Assembly (NCBI GenBank): GCA_003991915.1
Contig: RQTK01000001.1
Span: 1,139,709-1,203,708, forward strand
From: Elysia chlorotica
Taxonomy: Eukaryota > Mollusca > Gastropoda > Plakobranchidae
Direction: 5' to 3'
DNA: 64,000 nucleotides
The notes beneath the pieces were generated by a model. It ran no database searches. It had not been told where the DNA came from and saw nothing but the letters and a program-made list of their open reading frames with translations. A program made the translations under genes and the position numbers. This document shows, in pieces, positions 1 to 59,954 of this stretch (positions are counted from its first letter, which is position 1; the number at the start of each line of letters is the position of its first letter).

Positions 1-3000
1 ATTTATTTCCCCTTATTCCCATTTCTTTATATGGAGCAAAAAGCCATAATGTGACATTGATCACTCCTGTGAATATTGTGCTTTGTGGACTTTTAGGAAG
101 TGCAAAGACTATATTGTCTTTAACATTCTAGACAAATTTTATTCTAGATTACTCTCTTGAACCAACACGCTAGTTGGTTATAAAAACAATGAAGTCTTGG
201 TGAAAATCAATTATTGCTAACAATAACCAAAATGAAAACAAAGCACCTCTATTGTGCAAAATTAAATCTGTTGAAACAGGTAATTCTTTGCATATAAAAA
301 TATTTAAGTTTTGTGTTTGATATGTGTAGCAATGTATGTTGCTATGTGAAAAACCTATGATTATCAATACATGTATATGTTTTTCTCAAAGATTTATCTG
401 TGATCATAGCATTACTGGTACAATTAAGGTGCCTTATTTTCAATTATAACAAGATGTAAATTTGGGTAATAGCCCTGAAGCTCTAACACAAGAGCTATTT
501 ATGTGGGCCCAAATAAATATGTACAGCACTTGTTCAGATATTAATGGTCCTACAGGACAATCAATTGTCTTACTTTTGACTTTATGAAAATGATCTTATT
601 ATTCACCCAAGATTCTTCAGCGAGGTGAGGTTTAAATATCGCAAATATACCAAATTCTTGGATATTTCCTCTGCGTACCATTATCTTATTGGGAGATAAC
701 CATTAACAGTCTAAAAACAATGACTATGCTGTAAATTCCAAACATGTCTAAGCATATGCAAATGGCAGCAGAACATGTTTCATTTTGTTGTAATGTGCGA
801 AGAGAAAGCTAGCATTGTGTATAATTCGCAGCATTAATTGCGAACATAACTCCTTCATCCATCCCAGCTAGCCCCTGACAATATGCAACTATCTATTTTT
901 AGTGGCTTCATTTTGGAGCTCATTGGATTTTGGTCAACGGATAACAGCTTGCAACGCCAAGCTGACAACTTGTGCATTGCAACACTTAGACAAAATTTGG
1001 CCTGTGTCATATTTTTCTGACTCATTCAAAACTTCAAAACACTAGAACGCCTCTATAAGTATTGACTCAAGTAGTATATTTAGTCTCAGATAGTCATAAA
1101 GGGTCACAACAAAAATGATTTTTGAAATAAGCCTAGTTGCTGAAATATTTGAAAATTCAGCCATGGGTGTTACCACTAGGCATGCTTTGACCCAGCTGGT
1201 CAAGCCACTCTCTAGCCTCGCGAAGAGCGGTCGCTCATTGACCTTCTTAGTATCACATACTTTGGTTGGCAACCCATAACTTTGTCGTCTGTGAATGTTG
1301 ACCCACTATTGGCCTAGCTTTGTGATTGCTGACCCTTATGGTGATGGTGCACAGGAGGCGCTAGTGTGAACCTACATGCAAATTGTTGTTGATATATTCC
1401 ACTAACAATTTTATCATTAATTTATGTTGTAAGTTAATTAGATTAAGTAGTGGTTATCATTTGCTTAAATTAGCATGCTTCAAATATGCTTCTCCCATTT
1501 CTCTCAAATAATGAATGATAATATCAGCAGCCTCAAAAGAAAACTTTCCCCGTAAATGCCTTGACCTTGCAAAAACTACTTCTATAATTTTCTCTGTAAA
1601 ATGATTGGCCTCACTATGCAATGCACCCCCCCTCCTCCTTCCCAAACAGATTTTGATAGAATTTACTGTTTTTTCTTTTGTATGGGTATTACTATTTATA
1701 TTTCTAATCTTAAAAATTTTCCCCTCTTCATATATAGTGTCATGAAAATTAGATAACGATGCTCACCATGGGATACATGTATTGGCATATTATTCAGAAT
1801 TGATTTTATCCTTATTTTGTTTGAAGTGTCAGATCTTTTTATTAGTTCCAATATAGTTTAGTAATTATTGCCATACAACTTCCTATCACAGAAATTGTAA
1901 TTAATCTGATTATCAAGTCCTGGATATTCTGTTCTATACCATTTATCAGGGACCACTAATCAATCACTGCTCAAACGCTTATCAGCATTACTCACTCAGG
2001 GATGAAGATCCCGATTTTACTTAGCCAGTTACCATTTAAAAAATGAAGCATATTGTTGAAGAGGCTGTTTTAATATTTAGACGTTGTGGTACGCATGCCA
2101 CATGATACTTTAATTATGAGTGGCATATATTATCTGGGTAATTAAACGACCACAAATTAAATGGGGAGCGAATTCCGTAAAACTGAAGGAAAAAAAGGGA
2201 ACCCAGTGTGTAAAGTCATGTAAGCGTTAATTGGATAGTGAGATTACGGGGTAATTTTTGCATGATAAATTTTAACTGATGATTTACAGAATAACTGAAT
2301 ACTAGATCAGAAGTGTGAGACATGTTGGCTAATTCCGGCTAGTGCTATTGCAAAGGATAACACACAATCTTATTAGAAATAATCTTGTATCAGTGTAAGA
2401 AGGCTGTCTTACAGTTACAAACACTTCTACTTTTAAACACCTTAAAGTGTTTCAGAGCAGGAAAAGGATTGTGCACATGGTTTTGGAGTAGTTTTTTCTC
2501 TCACCTTACTAAAGTAGAAAAAGACACTTCAATATATAGTTAAGTTTAAGTTTACAAGAAGCTAATTTTCATTTCTTCATGGACTTCAGGTTTTCTTCTT
2601 TTTTTTCGAGATGTTTTTTAGTCTCCGAATAGTGGAATGTGTTTGCTTTTTTTTTAAAGGAGTTAAATTGATCAGCATAACAAGCCAATGTGGAAAACTG
2701 AATGATCCTCAGAATTTTATAATTGGTTGCCATTTTTACTTGATCCAATATGATTATTGATTTCCAATTAAAAGATTTTATCTTGTGATTGAAAAATATA
2801 CGTATAAGTATAACACATACCTTGCACTACCTTCTTTCAATGTAATTATTCGTTGGGGAACAGTGGTGAAAATATTTCTATTGTCTTTCATTTTTTAATG
2901 TTTAAAAACTTGCCAGATGTTTTGAGTAACATTTTTTTCCTTGGACAAACTTATTGAATCAACTCAGATGAGCCAACAAAGCCAATTTGATTCACTGACA

Positions 3001-3355
3001 TGTAGTTTTTTTTTTGTTTTTTTTTTAACTGGAATTATTTATTTTCCAAACATGTAAAAAGACAAAACTATGCATTTCTTACTAAAGAGTCCTTTTTTTA
3101 CTTAGACAATTTTAAAAATATATTTGGATATTGATATTCCATGTGTGTATGTGTGTTTGATATGATTATGAAAGAAATTTTAAGATTATCGGTGAAGCTT
3201 GACATCAGTTCCTGAAGAACACATTCTACTGCTTTAAATAATTAATATGCATATTTAAAGCTGGTATTTTAAATGCTTGTATTCCCCCTTTTTGTGGCTT
3301 ATTTATTGAAAAAAAATAATGAAATTTGATGACAATAAAGAACTTTGACAAATGT
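1..3355 (+). other. AT-rich flank, possible 3' end of a convergent plus-strand gene
   Basis: No convincing coding exon was found on either strand; the short ORFs are uninformative. A plus-strand AATAAA at 3334-3339 is followed by a GT-rich stretch around 3385-3415, the arrangement of a poly(A) site, with further AATAAA at 3423 and 3473. The region could be the 3' UTR of a gene lying to the left. A CTCF-like motif is at 1349-1362. Nothing else was recognised. Confidence 0.25.
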
Positions 3356-6300
3356 AACACTTGCAAAGTTGTATCTATTTTATCCTTGTGGTCAGTTTAG
3401 ATGTGTGTATGAACAAGAATTATGCATTGAAATAAAGAAGGGGGAAACTTCACTGTAGTTTAACTCTTATTCAATAAACTAAAAAGTAAAAAACAGGTTC
3501 TGTTCACACATTGAAGGTAATAAAATTCATAACTACTAATTTTAATACTAGCAACTATTGTTCAGGCTTTAAAAATCTCGAGAAAAATTCCTTAAACATT
3601 CTGTTAGATGGGCATAAATTTTAGATTAAAAAATTAATAGTAATACAGTTACCAATACTATAAACAGAACCTGCTGTTTTACGGTGTAAAAGTGTTAACA
3701 CCTAAAAAGTGGATTGGAACAATGTAAACTGAACCTTTTTCATGGCATACTTCATGTTACGATTTGACTCTACATCTTACAAACAAAACATTTTTGTACA
3801 AGTGCTCCTGCCAGGTATTTCATAACAAACGGAAACATTTTCATTAAAAAGAGAATAGTTTAAAAAAACAGCCTAGCAAAATTCACACCGAAGTGATACA
3901 GTTAGTGAAAAATTATGGCCTGTACAAAGAAAATTACGTGTAGTGATAATAATTTATATTGAGGGCTATATAGTATACTATAAGTAACTTAGTATAACTT
4001 ATACCTTATTCCTTATTAAGGTTAACATTGTCTATGAATATACATAGGTCCATTATTTAACAGGATCCCTATATCATTTCGTATGCTGATGAGGAAAAGG
4101 GCATCTTGAGAAGAAAAATACATTTTAGTTACAAAACATGTAAAAACAAAATGTATTTCACCTGCGCATTAATAATTTACCGTGGGTTACTAAAAAAAAA
4201 TAACAGCTGAAGATCAAAAGTCACATGGCAATCTCTGAATTTAAAGATATTACATGATGTGAACAAGGTGAATTTTTTACAATAGGTGAAAAAACTGCAT
4301 AAATAATAACACATACATACTATTATTTGATAATTTTATGCATTTTTATTCATCGACGAAAGTTTTGATATACCAAAAGCATGGGTAGATGTAGCTATGT
4401 GCCTCACAATGTTGTACACATATAAAAGCTCACGGCCTCCATTATCGAAGGGACATAATTTTGTCTGTTGAGATTCATTAAGTTCGTATTTTTTTATGCA
4501 TCATTCATGATACATGTATCATTCTTTTATTTTAGTTTATTAAAACAATTAAAGAATTTTATTTGTAGTAAGAAAACAGTGTAAAGGAACTGCTGCAATA
4601 GACGTAGAGGTATTGCCTAACTAAAACGAAATTTTTCTGGAATCGTAGAAATAACACCTGAACATTTCTTTATAATTTATACATGTGGTATAAGACCACT
4701 TCATTTTAGTACATACAAGACTATCTCTCTCTCAACATAACGTCTCTGTGTTCTTAAGGAGGAACCTATTATGTACTGCATGTACACCAGGACAGAGGAT
4801 ATAGGAATAATTGTACATAGCCAACCATGATGACTTGGGTTCAACTCAATAGCTGAGACCTTCATGTAACATTCAAATTTAGTTTTTGTCAGTACGATTA
4901 ATTTGCTTCATTTTATGATTTTTTATAAAGCGGTTAATCTAGAAGTTATTTAGGAAAACGCAATATGGTCAAAATCATATGATGCATAAAAAACTTTTAC
5001 ATTGGCAAATTTGCTACTTAATTTTTTTTTTAAATGTAAAAAACGATTAACAAATCATTTGATTTTTTTTTGTTTTGTTTAAAAAGTCAAATGGAAAGAT
5101 AGATGATTTGATTGCTGTTTTGGTCATTTTCAGCTTCATATCTTTAAGAAATATTTGATAATTTTATCCGCCCAAAAAATAATGTTAAAAGTTAAATTGC
5201 GTTTCTTAGTACATGTATCTTTATGTGATACCATTAACTAAATTATCAATCACTTTTAGTTACTTAGTTTGAACTTGATTTAAGGCTGAGGAATTTTCAT
5301 AAACCTCAATTACCGGGTACTCACATTTTTGCCCAAATACAGTACATGTTCTTCATAAATTGTTTGTGGTTGATGTGTCAAAAACATGTTTCACTAAGAA
5401 TTATGTAATGTATCTGTTGCTTCAGCTTCTAATTTGAGATGTTATCTGCACCCCTTCAAATTCTAGATCATAATTATTTAAATTTTAATTTGCTGTGATT
5501 GCAAGCGTTTTAACCTGGTATTGGTGGTTAAGTCCTAGATCGATAAAATGTTTGCGCTGTTTAGGCATTGAAAGACAACACTAGTTCATATACATTGTGA
5601 AATCACATATATTTTAAATATAGATATGAACATAAATAGTCCGACGTTTCTTTTTGTTTTGTTTTTGTATTGAGACTCAAAACCTTGTCTTCCGTATGTG
5701 CTCAAATAGTTTTTCATTTATTCTTCTGAAATTGTGAACTTAAAGTACAATTTACTTCTGATTATTTCAAATATCAAATTGAATCTTAAAGGACTTCAAT
5801 TTTTCAAATACAAGAAACACATTGAAACTTATATAAGTTATAGATGAAGCTATACTGAGTTTTGATTTTTAAATTCATTTTTAAATATATTGTACTAAGA
5901 GATTGGCTAAGTGTTTTTTTATGTGACTGCACTGAAAGATTTTCATATTGAAACACTAGTCTAAACAAATCAAAGTTAAATAGAAAAGTGATATGGATAG
6001 CATACATTGACATATGAAAACCATCTCGTCAAGATGGGGTGCACAAAATTGCTTAGGAAGTCAATACTTCCTATTGTCTTTCTTGTCTCACACAATCATA
6101 CTGCTCGAATCCTCTATTGAGAGGGGAGAGATCTCTCTCCCCTTTCCGCATTTAACGTCCCCTAGGTACCCCTGAGGGATCCTATATGGTGAAAGCATAC
6201 TGCTCAAACATTTTTCTTTTAGTTTTTACAAAACACATACCACATAATTAAAACAAAATAATAACAAAGACTTAAATAAGCTTTTCGGAAAATATTTAAT

Positions 6301-9300
6301 GTTTGAAGTTTGTCAATATACATATCTCTCAAATAATTAAGAACAATGTCTCAGCCTTATCTCTATCTAAAGATTTGTTATAGTGTTGAATCTTCAAAAA
6401 GCCAAAGAATTAGGGTTAGGAAATTAAGACTAAGAAAGACTGAAAAAAAAGTGCTTTTATACTTAATAGGGATTCTCTTAAACATAAACATGTGTGGAAA
6501 TCACATTTCATATTGAGCTGCAATTAAGGTTCCTAAATTATTCACATAATTTCTTAATATGAGTTCACTGCATTACTCACATATTTACATGTACATTAGC
6601 AATTAACTAAGGGAAAAAATGACACAGCCATGTTATCACTTCAGTTAATTTGAATCTTTTCTATTGCATCAAAAAAAAAAAAAAAAAAAAAAAATAATGA
6701 TCAACTATGGTTAAGGCTTTTTCCTGTGGAAACTTACAAACCTCTCATTAGAAATGATCTGTAGGCATAATACATGTACCTTGTAAGATTGCTGCTTTTT
6801 AAAAAAAATGGTTTAAAAAGTTAGAAAAGATACTTTGTCAATTACTCTATTACTAAATGGTTACATAGCTACACAAAATCATGTTTTCTGTTTTATTCAA
6901 AATTTTTGCATAGAGTTTGTGAACATTTCCTCTAAGTAAAATGTAAAAACATCAACATATCTGTTTAGTTTTATTATTCTTATTTTAACACTCACGATGC
7001 TGATACAGATTAATCAGTAATGGAATGCGTTTGAGATCAAAGCGTCCCAAATTAGTCATGCCCTACAAGTACCAACTTGGCCACACCTAGGATGACATGG
7101 TCCAGTATCTTACTGATATGATTTGCAAAAATTCCTAATAAATCTTATTTTGAAATTTTAAGATTGATTCATTTTGTAAACAACGAAAAACGCTTTAATT
7201 TAAAGCTGAATAATTTATCTTTTTCTCTTATTATTTTGAAAAAAACCCCCACAAAAAACAACTAATATCCAATCTCATTATTTTATTTAAAAAAGGCATT
7301 TGATTTTAATTCCTCCTTATGTAACCAATTTCAAATAAAAAAAAAAAATACATCAATAACTCAAACTTGTAGAACTTTTAGAAGCAAAAAACTTTCTAAC
7401 CTAATGCACCGCTTTCTCATTAGAAGCGAAATGAACTATTTTGTTGTATGTCTTATGTCTTTGAATGTTATAGGAGAAGTACACATAATGATTCATTCTA
7501 AATTGGCAACAAGGCATTTTTTTATACTAATTTCTGCTTAAACCAATTAAGATCATATTAAACTTTTTTTTTCTCATACCCCATGTAGGCCTATTACTAT
7601 TAAAAAACAAAACTTCATCATGTTAAATTGTTACAGATTAAAGTATAGAATACTAGCAGTTACAATCATCTTTCCATAATTCAGGATAAACAAGTGCTAA
7701 TTATAAGCACAGCTTTGCAAATTCAAAAGAAATATTTCTGTACAACACCTATTAATTAAATATTGTTTTAGTACATGGAAATGAGGTATATAAAACTACT
7801 TTTATACCTTTTCAAAAAAGCGTTTAAGCAATAATCAAGAGTTGCAAAGTTGATGCATCCTACTAATTTGGGCTGGTCAAAATATACTCATTTGCATAAG
7901 CCTTTGTTTGCAATGCTGTAAAGATCTTTTCATAACCTATAAGAGCAAAAACACAAGAATGTCCATTGTCTGTGGTTACAAGAAAAAATACTGTTCTCTT
8001 GAACAAAACAAAAAATACAATTAAGCCATTACTAGATATGCATGTTTAACTGTACTTTCTTTTTTCAAACAAATATTTTGCAATATGCGCTAATCTAAAG
8101 CTTTTTTTTTTTTAGCAATGGGGAACATTATCTTTAAAGTATAAGAAATTTTAAAATTATATATCTCTGCAGCACAATATGTGTAATCAGGAATCCTTTG
8201 CACAATGTCTGTGAGATATATGACAATAAAATAAGAATCATCAATGTTGTTGCTAAAGCATTATTGAGACAGATTATTTGTAGATCTAGACTAGTTAAAG
8301 AGATAAAAGAAAGATATCTCTTCTGTCATTCTCTGGTAAATTTATTTTGTTTAGTCATTTTAAATTATGAAAAGGTTTCAAGAATGAGGAGGAAATATTG
8401 ACAACAAAAAGTTACAATATTAAATCTTTACAATAAATAGACATAAATATTACATTGATAAAATATGTACAGTCCATTTTATAAGTGTGTAAAATTCGTC
8501 ACAAATTTCTTCAGATCAATTCTAAAATATTTAGGCAACCTAGCCTGATAAAATCCTACTGTCCTGGTTTACAAAAAGAAAAGGAATAATATTGATAAAA
8601 GCCATTCAAATTTAACTTTTAAGAAAGAAAAAAAATCATAGTACTTAACCTTCCTGGAAGAAAAGTTATTGTTTTTGTTTTAACATTTTAAGAGATTGGC
8701 TTGTTTAAAATAACCTAACTCCTTTTTATCCAAAATTTCTTCAGATTCATCTTCATAAGGCTGACTTTGTGAGGTGATTCATATTAATCATGAGAGGCAC
8801 TTCAAACAGAAAAAAAAAATCTAAATAATGATAAGTTCCTGTGAGGATGACGAAAAAAAAATGAGTTATAGGATAATATTGGTCTGACCAGAATAAAACA
8901 TACAGAGTTTTGTATGTCAGGTAGTTATGTGTTACTTCGTTTGCTGTACAGGTTAGGATAATTAGTTTCACTGCAGCTACATCACATCTATGCAGTGCCA
9001 TGAAAGAATTTACTAAACTCGCTTCTGAAAAAAAAGAAGGAAAAAAGGGGAAAAAAAGAGAACGTTTTTCTACCCTGAAACACATCAATGACTAGAATAG
9101 ATTAGTGACATTAAACAATAAATATTATATTGAAAGCATTGCAAATCACAATAGAACAAAACTTGAAATGATAGCATTAAATGAAATTGGCAATAAAAAG
9201 CGAATAAATTGAACGATACATTAAATAATTTGCAGCAAAAGTAATTCAAAACAAATAAATGGAAGTAAAAGTGGTTCTGATAAATTTGATAAAATCAGTC

Positions 9301-10647
9301 GACAAAAGAAAAGTTGATAAAAACATGTACAAATAAGAACATTTTGAGAGCAAGTAAGATTAATTTGTTTTTCTTAACTACTATAAAAATGCACACTATT
9401 CCAAATAATCTATCAATTTTAACTGAAAAAATAGTATTGCTGCGAAAAATAATCATAATTATATTTTCTTCCAGGGTAATGATATTCAGAGGTTATATGT
9501 TTTTTCTCTGGAATGTAAGCAAATCTGCTCTCAGAAAAAAAAGTGTGAAATTGAACATCATTGATATGCATTGCCTGACATTCAAACTATTTCACATCCA
9601 CTATTGCTTGGGAAAAAAATATCTATCATTTGTTATGTTCAATGAACTGTGCAAAAAAAACCTTTACATATTAAGAAGACTAGACTTAACCACTTCTCTT
9701 TCAAAATATGTCTGAGATGTTAACTATTATAGATAACATAGTACAGACTTTCCTTCAAAGTACCGAATCACAGAGCAGTATGAACATTACACAGAGAGAT
9801 CACTTCAGTTAAAGTTTAATGTGGTTTGTAAATCATACATTTTAAATATGTATGGTACATGTAGTAGTAAACACAGTAGTAATCCTTATCTCATACTTCA
9901 GTACCGGTACTTTGTATTGTAAATAAATGTTTCTAAAGAAAAAGGGGGGTTTGAAGTTGAACAGATATATTCCTTGATAACGTTTTTCTCAGGTAACACA
10001 CTAGTCTATGCTATAGCAGGCTTTGTGATAAGCCTCTTGACTATGCTTCATGTGCTTGAGGCTGCAGGAAAAAACAACAACTTGTATAACCATGTTTTAA
10101 TCTGGTGACTGGTGAAATATTATCATAAAATTGGGAAGTCATAGCTACAAAGACTTTGGCAGCACAATCTACAAAAGTAATATTACACGTACATAATAAA
10201 AAAGAAGCATCCTTACAGCTATTGCTCTTATCAGATTTCTTCTGTTTACACACACATAAATTCAAACATTCAATTAAAATTCATATTATTCATGCTGCAA
10301 CAGTCCATAACACTATATGACTAAACAATTTGTTTGAAAAGGGAAATTGATGTGGAAAAATAAAAAAACAACAAAAAAACAAAAACATGTCCCTACTTGG
10401 CACGTAATGATGTTAACTAAAAATTGGTTTCATATGCATAGATAACCAGTTAAATGCTCCTAATTCATGCCACAAATCATTCAGAACTTGGATCAACAGA
10501 ATCAAACTGATCTGCTTTTGTAGCTGTTTTTTTTCCTCCTAACCAAATGTATGATAGTCAGGCATATTTAGTACCGGTAATGATATTGGTCTTTTTTCTT
10601 AAAAAAAAATGAAAATAAAATTATCTGGCCACTGGCAAAGAGATATA

Positions 10648-10717
<70 letters not shown>

Positions 10718-13700
10718 GTAATAATAAGGCAAGTTTAAAAATCTGACCATTTTTTTAATAACTAGTATTTTGGATTAACAAAACCAAACTAGATCTATGT
10801 CATGCAAGAGCAAACCGATGTTTCATTATTTGTTGTGAGTTAATCTATTTTCTATTAAGATGCACATTTTTCTTAGACACAGTTGTATGAACGCCACTTC
10901 TAAAATAAGAAAAGCAAGCGCCTAAGTGATTCTTCATTTAACTCTGGGTAAAAGTAAAGCACATTAAACCTTAAAAATAAATTAATATAATGGCCTTCAT
11001 TATCAATGATATGATAAAGATAAACAGAAAACTTACTGCCCTTTAAAAAAGATAATGAAAAGAATTTTTGAGCACACCAAAGTCTAACCAGATTTTTTTT
11101 TACTAAAAATAATCCTTGTACAATTATTAGCCTAACAGTATGGTAAAATTCAGAATGTTCAATCATCAAACTAATATAATATAATATCATTAACTTTCTA
11201 ATGCATAATTATCTTCTCTGATCTTGATATACAAAATTTATACGAAACAAAAAAGTGGGGTTGAGGGTTCAGATTAATTTGAGATTTACTACTTTAATTT
11301 AGCACAGACCTTAAACTGAGCTTTCATAACCAATCACATTTTGGGCATAGCCTCTGTGCAATAGGAATTATTGGTTTAACCCTAAAATTGCATTCTTAAA
11401 ATATAATCATTTGTGGGTTAAAGACAATATGATGCATATAGCATTTCAATCTAAAACATATTATGGCATAGTGCCTGAATATTCATAAACATGTCATTAC
11501 AATGTCACCTAGTAGGGTATATAAAATGTTCACATGCAATGAAAATGTAAACTAATATTTCTGAATCATATAATCTTATTGTACATAATTATTGGAATAA
11601 ACAAGCATGGCAACAATCAAATGCATAGAACTATCAGTAGTTAAGTTTAAGGACAAAATGTTATGTACAAAGCTTACACAGTGTTAACTTGTGAGACAAA
11701 AAATGAGACTTGTTTTTTGCCACAAAAGTTGGCAGCCAGCAAGGAAGACGTTGCTTAAAGATGAAGTATACAGCAAAACAAAATTTATTCAAAAACATTG
11801 TCCTGAATTAATTCAAGATATCAGTAGAAGGAGACATTTTTCTCTATCAGATCATTAAAATTCCTTTCAGCTAAGTCTATAAAGCTTGCTACCAACTAGT
11901 TTGCACTGTTATCACATTTATTATCTAAGAAGAAAAGGGTAGAAAAAAGAACACTACCCTCTGCTTGGAATGTATTGATGGGTAGACATCTTCAGAAAAC
12001 TAAATAAATAGGCCTATAATTAAAATAAGATTTTTTTAAGCTATTCGTCTTGAAAGTGGTTGCAGAAACAGTAGAGCAAGAAAGGAAAAAATCCTGATAA
12101 AAGATATATAAATTTTGCACAAGCACATCTTGTTTGTTGCAGTTGGAATAACTAGGGAACGCCTGATAAAGTTGTAGCGCTTTTTTGTGAGGGACAAAGT
12201 GAAGCATGATATTGATAACACAAACACCCATCACAAAAATATCAAACAAGGAGTTAAGTTTGCTTAAGTATATAACTACTGCACTAACTTTATACTATGA
12301 AAATATAATGGTCAATTAAAATCAAGCTTCAAACTTTAACTCCTTGATCTGACTTAATATGTGTGAAAGAGGAAACTGAAATTTCAGTGAATCATATTTT
12401 GGATAGAAACATTGAAAATATTTTATCCAGGTACATTTTCATGTACAACTTAAACACTCAGAGATGGGTGTGTGGATGTCAAACATAATCAGCTTTGTTT
12501 CACTGATAAAGACATTGGGAAGACTGGCATAAAGATTAAATATTTGCTGTTTATATAATAAAAGGCACCAAGGGTGTAAACCACAATCTTTGTGGAGGCT
12601 GTATGATAAATATATCGAATATGATAGGAACATATTAATTTACATTATCTCAAACTGAAGAACTTAAAGGAGAAACAATGACAACAACCACAACAACAAC
12701 AAGAAAAACAACAAACACAAATAATTTTAAACACATATAATTTGATAAGAGCTATGGTTGCAAAATGATATTTGTCCTAGTGTTACTTTAAAAAGTTTTT
12801 CTTTTAATCATTAATCTAACTAATGATAACATATCAATATTAGTAATGATAATATAATAGTAATAATAAAAATAATATAACAGTGTGCCTATGTTTGATA
12901 ACCAAAGAAAGAAAAAAATACCCCCCCCCCACCAAAAAAAATAAAAATATAAAATCAAGAGATATGTCATCATCTTTTAGAAAAAAAACCCAGAAAAACA
13001 GATTGACAACATAGTCAACTGTTGAAGCATAAAGATCTACTTTTCTGAGGAAAAGCAATCTATCAATTATAATTTTCTAAGGCACTAAATGTGATAGCAG
13101 ATTTGCTAAAAATCTGATCCTGGTTGCACCAGAAATAGTACATGAAAGGGAGAGAAAAAAAATTTTAAAGTGTAAAACCTTCAAAAGAAAATGTAAATTG
13201 CACAACATTTTTTGATAAATAACTGATATGCAATAGGATAAGGCACACTTTGCAAGTGAAAATATACTGGATAAAAATATATTTATAGTATTTTATATAT
13301 AAATTTATTTATATTTATATTGTAAATAGAGGAATTAGAAAAGGAAAGATAACTGAATAATTTTGTATGATACTCTGAAGAGATTCTAGGAAAGTGAACT
13401 TCATTGTATTCTCTTTTTGAAATCTATGCTCTCAAGCAAATGTCAAGATTGTGGAGTTAATTATTATTTGATAAAGTTGAAGAAACAAAGGGTGCAGTCA
13501 TAAACACCTATAGACGAATAAAAAAAAAGCCTTTGAAAAATCATCCTCATAGATTGTGCTTTCACAGTTCTCATAGGATAACATAGTATATAAATGTATT
13601 GATGGTAAATTTTAAAAATTGCATCATTCATATTTGCTGGTGAATGAAAGAATTATTGCAAGGTTAAAAACAAATTGCTGCCAAACATTAGACCATTTAT

Positions 13701-14732
13701 TGGTGTACTAATAATTTGTAAGATTCTATCATCACATCCAATGATCAAAATGCAGTTGATTTTGAGGTCCTTTTTACTTTTGGTACTATGATTAATATCA
13801 TGACAAAATTTTAAAAAGTTTGAATACCTGTGAATGTATAGAGCTTTATATATCAAGGCACTTTTCCTTACATGTTATAACAAAAACAACATAAGCTTAC
13901 ATTAACAAATTAAAGTCAGTCATGTGTGGCAGTGTGGAGAAGGAGGTGATTATGTAACAAAACTTCTTTCAACTCTGATAAAGTTAACAACATTAGCCAA
14001 GCAAGGGAAAAAAAAGACATTAACCTTGAATGGTATGAACCCAAAACGGTTATTGGGAAAACATGCAGATCTTTGTACCATCACTGATTATATTTAAAAC
14101 TTCTTTTATTGCTGACATGAGTTAACAACAGTTGAATTGCATGTCAATTCCGTTTCAAATTAAAAAATTTTTTTTAGCATTTCTTCAATATGAGAGTGTT
14201 TGAAATAAGTTGAATTCTCATTTTATTTTGAGAAAAATAAAGAGATTGTTAAAGTCACGATATAAACTTCATGTTTTTTTTGTGTGTGTTTTGTTTCAGT
14301 AATGCCTCTCAACTTTGAAAAAGCAAATAACAAATAAATTGAAAGGCACATTGTATTAAGTTAGGGAGCTGCAAATATAGCAGACATGGTAATGTTATTA
14401 AATTTTTCTTTAAACAATATTATAATTCGAACATTAAGTCATTCACAAATTGCAAACAAGAACTTAAAGATAAATCAAATTATTTCAAAAAAGCATTTCT
14501 ATCATAACATAGATAATACAGGAACATCTGCTTATACGTCTGAATTTTTTCATCTTCCTCTCATAAATGCATTCACAGATTAATACAGAAAATGTCAAAC
14601 AAGTTAAAATAATTGAATATATAGATTAACTATATCAGTTCAGTTTCAGGAACCCCAGAAAAAACAATTCCTGGGTGTTCTCTTTCCATGTTGATCCATC
14701 ATCTTTACTCGAGATTAGACTTTTTCTTTCTC
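3356..14732. other. AT-rich non-coding region 3' of ESRP
   Basis: About 11 kb with homopolymer A/T runs, many stops in all frames and no codon pattern. It holds a poly(A) run at 6671-6694, an (AAT)n tract at 10648-10728 and a C10 run near 12920. It may include an extended ESRP 3' UTR or intergenic DNA. No gene, RNA or transposon was recognised. Confidence 0.6.
10648..10728. repeat. (AAT)n microsatellite
   Basis: About 27 AAT triplets with one AGT interruption near the end. Confidence 0.95.
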
Positions 14733-14946
14733 TTTATTGAAATTGTCTTTGAGTTGACGTACCATGCTGCCTGTCTTCTTGCAGGTTTTCTAAGAGTTGT
14801 AGACATTTTACGACCTTTCAAAGAGCAAAAGCCGTTTTATTACAAAATGCTTGATCCTTTCTTTGTTACTTTCTTATAAAGTGACACTTTAGTTCACTGT
14901 CATCCTAAAGTTTCACATAGCTAAGATATCTTTCAGCTTCTCTTAA
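14733..14946 (-). other. ESRP: Candidate ESRP 3' UTR with two AATAAA signals
   Basis: Downstream of the TGA, AATAAA hexamers on the minus strand lie at 14836-14841 and 14733-14738, about 105 and 210 nt from the stop. Either could end the transcript. Further AATAAA matches occur lower down in this AT-rich DNA, so a longer 3' UTR is equally possible. The end is inferred only from the hexamers. Confidence 0.35.

Positions 14947-59954
<45,008 letters not shown>

Noticed and set aside
1457..1645. Minus-strand 62-codon ORF ending with a Leu/Glu/His-containing stretch
   Set aside because: It looks mildly protein-like but has no recognised family and no fitting splice partners. Left unannotated.
6122..6142. 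GAGAGATCTCTC palindrome as a regulatory hairpin or terminator
   Set aside because: A short GA/CT palindrome in non-coding DNA; no transcription context supports a function.
6411..6420. Interstitial telomere repeat (TTAGGGTTAGG)
   Set aside because: Fewer than two units, expected by chance.
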